Origin: Aureimonas altamirensis
GTDB lineage: Bacteria > Pseudomonadota > Alphaproteobacteria > Rhizobiales > Rhizobiaceae
Assembly: GCF_001463885.1 (NCBI RefSeq)
Contig: NZ_BBWQ01000010.1
Span: 288,526-352,525 of the forward strand
Direction: 5' to 3'
Length of the DNA: 64,000 bases
In this document: positions 58,720 through 64,000 of the stretch, piece by piece
Numbering within the stretch: the first letter of the stretch is position 1
How the letters are laid out: each line of letters starts with the position of its first letter
Notes under the pieces: generated by a model
Seen by the model: only the letters and a program-made list of their open reading frames with translations
Databases searched by the model: none
Told to the model about the DNA's origin: nothing
Translations under genes and position numbers: made by a program

Positions 58720-59181
58720 TTGAACGGCACCGAATTCATGCAGGCCGCGCTGGAAGAAGCAGAGGCAGCCGGCGAGCGCGGCGAGGTGCCGGTCGGTGCG
58801 GTGCTGGTGATGGATGGCCGTATCGTGGCCCGTGCCGGCAACGAGACGCGCGCGCAGAACGACCCGACCGCCCATGCGGAAATCCTGGCGATCCGGCGTG
58901 CCTGCGACACACTCGGCCAGGAGCGCCTGACCGGCGCAGACCTGTATGTAACGCTGGAGCCCTGCGCGATGTGCGCGGCGGCAATCTCGTTTGCACGGAT
59001 CCGCCGGCTGTATTTCGGCGCGAGCGACCCGAAGGGTGGCGGTGTCGAGCATGGCGGCCGCTTCTATGCGCAGCCGACCTGCCATCACGCACCCGATGTC
59101 TATGGCGGCATCGCCGAGACGCAGTCCGCCCATATCCTGACGGAATTTTTCCGCCTGCGGCGTGAACCCTCGCAGGATTAG
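58720..59181 (+). CDS. tadA: tRNA adenosine(34) deaminase TadA
   Basis: Zinc deaminase converting A34 to inosine in tRNA-Arg(ACG). The zinc site is HAE at residues 52-54 and PCAMC at 81-85; N-terminal FMQAALEEAEAAGERGEVPVGAVLV is typical. TTG at 58720 is chosen because GAGGGG lies nine bases upstream, and relatives have a few residues before the FM; the ATG at 58738 would remove them. 153 residues is normal. It is divergent from the pseudouridine synthase gene, and its stop overlaps the convergent lipoprotein stop by four bases. Confidence 0.95.
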   Translation: MNGTEFMQAALEEAEAAGERGEVPVGAVLVMDGRIVARAGNETRAQNDPTAHAEILAIRRACDTLGQERLTGADLYVTLEPCAMCAAAISFARIRRLYFGASDPKGGGVEHGGRFYAQPTCHHAPDVYGGIAETQSAHILTEFFRLRREPSQD

Positions 59182-59822
59182 AACGGAAGCGCGTCGCGGA
59201 TACGAGAGCCGAGCGTCCTGGTGCCCTTGGAGCGGCGCTCCTTGACTGACTCGTCCACGCCCTGGTCGCCAACGGGGGCGCCGGCGGCGGGCTGGCGATA
59301 GGCCAATGGCGGCTCGGACAGATAGCGGCGCTCCGACGTCGTGCCGTACTGGGTTGCGCGCGTCTGCTGCGCCTGCTGGCCCTCCCGGCCGAGCCGGCGC
59401 GGATCGATCCACGAGCCCTCGCTGTCGCCGAGGCGCGTATTGCCGCCGGCCGGCGCCTGGACGCCGGTACGATAGTCTGCCGGCAAAGCGGCATCGCCCG
59501 CCGTCGATTCGGCAGCAGCCATGCGGCGCGCACGCTGCACTTCGGGCGAAACCGGCCAGTTCGGGTTGGCGGATGCAACCGTGGCGTCGCGCGGCGGAGG
59601 CAACTGGTTGAGGTTCTGCGGCTTAACCAGCTCGGGGCGCGGCTGATAGTTGATCGGCTGCTTGTTGTCGCTGGACCCCAGGGACACGATGTTGTCCAGA
59701 TCGTTCAGAAGTTGCGCGCCCTGCGTCGTGCCCGTTCCGTAGGTCGGACCGACACAACCGGCGAGGGCAAGCCCGCATGTGCCGAGCATGGCCAGGCGTA
59801 TGGCGCGGCTCGCGTTCTTCAT
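59178..59822 (-). CDS. predicted outer-membrane-type lipoprotein
   Basis: Lipoprotein of 214 residues. The signal peptide MKNASRAIRLAMLGTCGLALAGC has a lipobox LALAG|C with C23 as the lipidated cysteine. GGAAGG nine bases upstream fixes the start at 59822. The mature part is proline/glutamine-rich and of low complexity (PRPELVKPQNLNQLPPPRD, QQAQQTRATQYGTT), with no recognised domain, and ends RIRDALPF. Similar proteins are found near ileS in Hyphomicrobiales. The function is unknown. Confidence 0.85.
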   Translation of the reverse strand: MKNASRAIRLAMLGTCGLALAGCVGPTYGTGTTQGAQLLNDLDNIVSLGSSDNKQPINYQPRPELVKPQNLNQLPPPRDATVASANPNWPVSPEVQRARRMAAAESTAGDAALPADYRTGVQAPAGGNTRLGDSEGSWIDPRRLGREGQQAQQTRATQYGTTSERRYLSEPPLAYRQPAAGAPVGDQGVDESVKERRSKGTRTLGSRIRDALPF

Positions 59823-59940
59823 GCTCATGAACCTTCCAATCCCCGTTGCATCGCAAGCCATCCGGCGGATGCCTCCGGGCCTCCTTACACTCAACTGCGG
59901 CTAAATTACAGATTTCCGGGCCGATAATGCAAGGCGGCGG

Positions 59941-62901
59941 TCAGGCGACCGCCACCCCGAGCGCCTTCAACTCGCGCAGCGCCTCGGCGTCGCGCGGGCT
60001 GACATCCGGAAATTCCGGATCCGAGCCCACATCCGGCAGGATTTTCCACGAACGCGCGCATTTGCGCCCTTCCGCCAGCCGGTTCACGACCGCCACGCCC
60101 GGCGTATCGGCAAGCCGGAAGGCTTCGGCCGGTGCCGGTGCGGTGGTGACCTCGATACCGCTGGTGATCGCGATCTCCGCAAGGTCGAGCGATTCGAACA
60201 GCGCAGCCAGATCGGCATCCTCGATATGCACCACGGGCGCTGCCTCCAGCGATGAGCCGATATGCTTGGCGCGGCGCTCTTCCTCGAGCGCGCCCGTAAC
60301 CACGCGGCGAACCCGCTTGACGTCACGCCAGCGGCCGGCCAGCGCATCGTCGCGCCAATCGGCGCCCACGGGGCGGAATTGCTCGAGGTGAACGGACGTC
60401 GCCTGCGGATGGCGCGCCAGCCAGGATTCCTCCATCGTGAACGGCAGCAGCGGGGCCAGCCACGTCACGAGCCTGTCGAAAATCTCCCGCACCACCTGCA
60501 AGGCGGCCCTGCGGCGCAGGGATGACGGCGCATCGCAATAGAGGGCGTCCTTGCGGATGTCGAAATAGAAGGCCGACAGTTCCACCACCGCGAAATCGAG
60601 CAGCGCGCGCGCGATCCGCTTGAAGTCGAAGGCGTCATAGCTTTTCAGCACCAGTGCCTCCAGCTCGGACAGCCGGTGCAGCATCAGCCGCTCCAGTTCC
60701 GGCATCTCGGCCACGGGCACAGTCTCGCCCGTGTCATGCGCCAGCGTGCCCAGCATCCAGCGGATCGTGTTGCGCAGCTTGCGGTAGGCGTCGACATTGG
60801 TCTGCAGGATCGTCTTGCCGAGCCGGAGATCTTCCGAATAGTCCGAAGAGACGACCCACAGACGCAGGATATCGGCGCCCGACTGCTTGATCACCTCCTG
60901 CGGGGTGACGATGTTGCCCAGCGATTTGGACATCTTGCGGCCGTCCTCGTCCATGACGAAGCCGTGCGTCAGGACAGCGTCGTACGGCGCGCGACCGCGG
61001 GTGCCACAGGATTCCAGCAATGAGGAGTGGAACCAGCCGCGATGCTGGTCCGACCCTTCGAGATACAGGTCGGCAGGCCATTTCAGGTCGGGGCGCTGCT
61101 CCAGCACGAAGGCATGGGTGCAGCCGGAGTCGAACCACACGTCCAGGATGTCGCGGACCATGGTCCAGCGCTGGGCGTCGTGCCCGTTGCCCAGGAAGCG
61201 CTCTTTCGCGCCCTCGGCAAACCACGCGTCCGCCCCTTCCTCGCGGAAGGCCGCCAGGATGCGGGCGTTGACGTCCTCATCCTTCAGAACGGCGCCGTCC
61301 TCGTCCACGAAAACGCAGATCGGCACGCCCCAGGCGCGCTGACGCGACAAAACCCAGTCGGGCCGGTCGGCGATCATGCCGCGCAGCCGGTTCTGGCCGG
61401 AAGCCGGCACGAAGCGCGTTTCGTCGATCGCCTTCAGCGCACGGTCGCGAAGCGTATCGTCAGTGCCGCCGATATCCTTGTCCATGTGGACGAACCATTG
61501 CGGCGTGTTGCGGTAGATGACCGGCTTCTTGGAACGCCAGGAATGCGGGTAGGAGTGCTTGAGGCGGCCTCTGCCGATCAGCGTTTCCGTCTCCACCAGG
61601 GCGTCGATGACGCGCTTGTTGGCATCGCCCTTCTTGCCCTTGTCGTCGATCACCCGTGCGGCGCCGGCCGGCGCGTCCGGCCCAAGGCCCGGAGCGTCCT
61701 TGGTATAGAACCCGTCATCATCGACCGTAAACGGGATCGTCGTGTCGATGCCGCGCTGCTCCAGCGCCCGACGCTCATCGATGAAGGCCTCGAAATCTTC
61801 CGTTCCGTGGCCGGGCGCCGTGTGCACGAAGCCCGTGCCGGCATCGTCGGTCACATGGGCGCCGACCAGAAGAGGCACCGGAAACGCATAGGGCTCGCCG
61901 GAGGCGGCCGATGCCCCCTCAGGGCGCCAGCCCTTGAGCGGATGATCGAGCACCATGTCCTCGAGCGCGCCGGCGGGCACGTCGGCCAGCCGTGCATATC
62001 CGCCCTCCGGTACGCGGGCCTTTGCCATGACATCGGCAGCCAGCGCGTCGGCGATCAGGTAACGCTGACCCTGGTGCGCCCAGCGCGGCGCCTCGGCGGT
62101 TTCGGGCGCCGTCACCTCGTAGAGGCCGTAGGCAATGCGCGGATTGTAGGTCACGGCACGGTTGCCGGGGATCGTCCACGGCGTCGTCGTCCAGATCACC
62201 ACGGCGGCGCCGGCAAACGGCCCGTCGCCACGGACGGGAAACCGCACGAAGATCGTGTCCGACTCGTGGTCCTGGTATTCCACCTCGGCCTCGGCCAGCG
62301 CGGTCCGCTCCACCACCGACCACATCACCGGCTTGGAACCGCGATAGAGCTGGCCGCTCATGGCGAATTTGAGCAACTCGCCGGCAATGATGGACTCGGC
62401 CCCATAGGCCATCGTCAGATAGGGGTTGGCGAAATCGCCCTCGACGCCCAGGCGGCGGAATTCGGCGGATTGCACGCCCACCCAATGGGTAGCGAACTCG
62501 CGGCATTCCTGCCGGAACTCGTTGATCGGCACCTCGTCCTTGTTCAGGCCGCGGGCACGATACTGCTCCTCGATCTTCCATTCGATGGGCAGGCCGTGGC
62601 AATCCCAACCGGGCACGTAGTTGGAATCGTACCCCCGCATCTGGAACGAGCGGGTGACGACGTCCTTGAGCACCTTGTTCAGGGCGTGGCCGATATGCAG
62701 GGTGCCGTTGGCATAGGGCGGGCCATCATGCAGCACGTATTTCGGCCGGCCTTTCGAGGCCTGGCGCATCGTGCCGTACAGATCCATCGAATCCCACTTC
62801 TCGATCCATTTGGGCTCGGCATCCGGCAGGCCGGCGCGCATCGGGAAATCCGTCTGCGGCAGATAGAGGGTCGAGGCGTAGTCGAAGGCATCTTTGGTCA
62901 T
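59941..62901 (-). CDS. ileS: isoleucyl-tRNA synthetase
   Basis: Class I aminoacyl-tRNA synthetase of 986 residues. HIGH at residues 69-72 ([15 protein letters not shown]), KMSKS at 656-660 ([12 protein letters not shown]). An editing domain lies between, with [11 protein letters not shown] and GTEDFEAF. The C terminus has the anticodon-binding domain, and no clear zinc-finger cysteines are seen at the extreme end. The ATG at 62901 gives the family N terminus [26 protein letters not shown]. It lies 79 bases after ribF on the same strand. Confidence 0.97.
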   Translation of the reverse strand: MTKDAFDYASTLYLPQTDFPMRAGLPDAEPKWIEKWDSMDLYGTMRQASKGRPKYVLHDGPPYANGTLHIGHALNKVLKDVVTRSFQMRGYDSNYVPGWDCHGLPIEWKIEEQYRARGLNKDEVPINEFRQECREFATHWVGVQSAEFRRLGVEGDFANPYLTMAYGAESIIAGELLKFAMSGQLYRGSKPVMWSVVERTALAEAEVEYQDHESDTIFVRFPVRGDGPFAGAAVVIWTTTPWTIPGNRAVTYNPRIAYGLYEVTAPETAEAPRWAHQGQRYLIADALAADVMAKARVPEGGYARLADVPAGALEDMVLDHPLKGWRPEGASAASGEPYAFPVPLLVGAHVTDDAGTGFVHTAPGHGTEDFEAFIDERRALEQRGIDTTIPFTVDDDGFYTKDAPGLGPDAPAGAARVIDDKGKKGDANKRVIDALVETETLIGRGRLKHSYPHSWRSKKPVIYRNTPQWFVHMDKDIGGTDDTLRDRALKAIDETRFVPASGQNRLRGMIADRPDWVLSRQRAWGVPICVFVDEDGAVLKDEDVNARILAAFREEGADAWFAEGAKERFLGNGHDAQRWTMVRDILDVWFDSGCTHAFVLEQRPDLKWPADLYLEGSDQHRGWFHSSLLESCGTRGRAPYDAVLTHGFVMDEDGRKMSKSLGNIVTPQEVIKQSGADILRLWVVSSDYSEDLRLGKTILQTNVDAYRKLRNTIRWMLGTLAHDTGETVPVAEMPELERLMLHRLSELEALVLKSYDAFDFKRIARALLDFAVVELSAFYFDIRKDALYCDAPSSLRRRAALQVVREIFDRLVTWLAPLLPFTMEESWLARHPQATSVHLEQFRPVGADWRDDALAGRWRDVKRVRRVVTGALEEERRAKHIGSSLEAAPVVHIEDADLAALFESLDLAEIAITSGIEVTTAPAPAEAFRLADTPGVAVVNRLAEGRKCARSWKILPDVGSDPEFPDVSPRDAEALRELKALGVAVA

Positions 62902-62980
62902 GGATCGGGCTTTTTGTCGGGATGGACCGGCTTCGGTGGCGCAGTTTCTAGTGCAAGACCGGCCTGTTATAAAGAGAGAT

Positions 62981-63979
62981 TCAGGTGGCGACGCCAAAGG
63001 ACAGCCGCGCATCCAGCGGCGACAGCGGGTTGGAACCGGACAGCAGCGCCCGCGCATCCAGCGAATCGCGATCCATCTGCGCAACCAGCGCCTTCGCATC
63101 GTCGAAGCGCATTTCCCCCCGCAACCGGCCGAACACCGAGACCGCGACCGTTTCTCCGTAGAGTTGGTCGTCGAAGTCGAACACGAAGGTTTCGAACAGG
63201 GCCGCGCCACCGTCGAAGGTGGGCCGTCGGCCGAAACTGGCGACACCGGGCATGGCCACGCCATCGGCCCGCGCCAGCTTGACCGCGTAGATCCCCTGCA
63301 TCAGCAGCGTGTCGTGCGGAAGCGTCATGTTTGCCGTGGGGTAACCCAGCGTGCGGCCCAGCTTGCGGCCGTGGACGACTTCGCCCTCGACGATCCAGCG
63401 GTAGCCCAGAAGGGCATTCGCCCCCGCTACGTCGCCAACCGACAGATCCGAACGGATACGAGAGGACGAGACCACCGCGCCGCCCTCGTCGTCGAACTCG
63501 GCGATCACGCTGACGCCGACATCCCTGCTTGCGCAGGCGTCCGCCAGCGTCTGCGCGGTGCCGGCACGCCGGGCGCCGAAACGGAAATCGTATCCCACCA
63601 CGACATGGCGTGCGCCGAGCGCGCCGAGCAGGTAATCCTCGATGAAGCTGTCGGCCGTCGCGGACGCGAACGCGTGGGTGAATGCCTGCTCCACCACCGC
63701 ATCGAAGCCCAGTTCCCCGAGGATGCGGGCTTTCAGCGGCGCGGGCGTCAGGCGGGCCACCGGCTGTTCCGGCCGGAAGACGGTGCGCGGATGCGGCTCG
63801 AATGTCAGGCAGACCAGCGGCAGCCCCTGCCGCGCGGCGATCTCGGCTGCGGCACCCAGAACGGCCTGATGGCCGCGGTGTACGCCGTCGAAATTGCCGA
63901 TCGCCACCACGCCTCCGCGCAGATCGGCGGGCAAGGCGGTGGCGGCATCGAGGCGCAGGATGCGCCCGGGCCCTGTCAT
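62981..63979 (-). CDS. ribF: bifunctional riboflavin kinase / FAD synthetase
   Basis: Makes FMN from riboflavin and FAD from FMN. The N-terminal FAD synthetase module has [16 protein letters not shown] (residues 27-42) and a TSSRIRS-like motif ([11 protein letters not shown]). The C-terminal riboflavin kinase module has [14 protein letters not shown] and [14 protein letters not shown]. 332 residues is normal. The start at 63979 overlaps TGA in another frame (63976-63978), which could be the stop of an upstream gene ending in YVTGSLA, cut by the window edge. Confidence 0.95.
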   Translation of the reverse strand: MTGPGRILRLDAATALPADLRGGVVAIGNFDGVHRGHQAVLGAAAEIAARQGLPLVCLTFEPHPRTVFRPEQPVARLTPAPLKARILGELGFDAVVEQAFTHAFASATADSFIEDYLLGALGARHVVVGYDFRFGARRAGTAQTLADACASRDVGVSVIAEFDDEGGAVVSSSRIRSDLSVGDVAGANALLGYRWIVEGEVVHGRKLGRTLGYPTANMTLPHDTLLMQGIYAVKLARADGVAMPGVASFGRRPTFDGGAALFETFVFDFDDQLYGETVAVSVFGRLRGEMRFDDAKALVAQMDRDSLDARALLSGSNPLSPLDARLSFGVAT

Positions 63980-64000
63980 GCGAGCGAGCCCGTCACGTAT

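Noticed and set aside
56635..59181. 848-codon plus-strand open frame ending with tadA
   Set aside because: Only the last 154 codons are real (TadA). The upstream part is antisense to the pseudouridine synthase and rsmD, and GAGGGG before 58720 marks the true start.
63976..64000. Possible tail of a gene upstream of ribF (…YVTGSLA, then TGA)
   Set aside because: An ATGA overlap would fit the packing of this window, but only seven codons are visible, too few to call a gene.

Overview
This is a gene-dense, GC-rich chromosomal window from an alphaproteobacterium, most likely of the Hyphomicrobiales (Rhizobiales). I infer a carotenoid-pigmented, Aurantimonadaceae-like organism. The inference rests on small families typical of that order (UPF0314/DUF2585, DUF2093, DUF4170), an alphaproteobacterial LexA-type box (GTTC-N7-GTTC), and a yellow-pigment crt cluster. 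No rRNA, tRNA, CRISPR array, insertion sequence or phage gene was seen. Genes are very closely packed: many start/stop overlaps of 1-8 bases, several convergent gene ends that overlap, and no gene-free stretch over 300 bases.

Layout. 0-6.8 kb: carotenoid cluster. It holds a type 2 isopentenyl-diphosphate isomerase (cut by the window start), crtE-crtZ on the plus strand, and crtX-crtY-crtI-crtB on the minus strand. Together they would make zeaxanthin and its glucosides; no ketolase (crtW) is present. 6.9-8.4 kb: a HerA-like ATPase. 8.6-11.2 kb: a CioAB-type cytochrome bd oxidase with a 34-residue DUF2474 protein. 11.2-13.9 kb: a two-gene DNA-damage operon, a radical SAM protein followed by a DUF4130-UdgX fusion, with a LexA-type box in front. 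14.2-21.6 kb: tamA-tamB. 21.7-33.4 kb: a small conserved gene, pgi and a glycogen operon (glgP, glgC, glgA, pgm, UPF0314, glgX) that lacks glgB. 33.4-35.5 kb: mutL and DUF2093.

35.5-45.2 kb: CYTH-CHAD protein, a saccharopine-dehydrogenase-family enzyme divergent from an Lrp/AsnC regulator, a complete oligopeptide ABC transporter with a fused OppDF ATPase, and a zinc alcohol dehydrogenase. 45.3-50.9 kb: an envelope/lipid A cluster (lpxK, waaA, DUF374 acyltransferase, DUF4170) followed by cysQ and pmbA. 50.9-53.2 kb: DUF2945, topoisomerase IB, patatin. 53.2-64 kb: an M16 peptidase pair, rsmD, an RluB-like pseudouridine synthase with a repetitive tail, tadA, a lipoprotein, ileS and ribF.

The strongest candidate for an under-described system is the SOS-box / radical SAM / DUF4130-UdgX operon at 11.24-13.98 kb. 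The radical SAM protein carries a C-terminal helix-hairpin-helix and ends in QQLSLF, a typical sliding-clamp-binding peptide. This predicts a clamp-tethered, damage-induced pathway for DNA or nucleotide modification or repair, whose radical chemistry is unknown to me.
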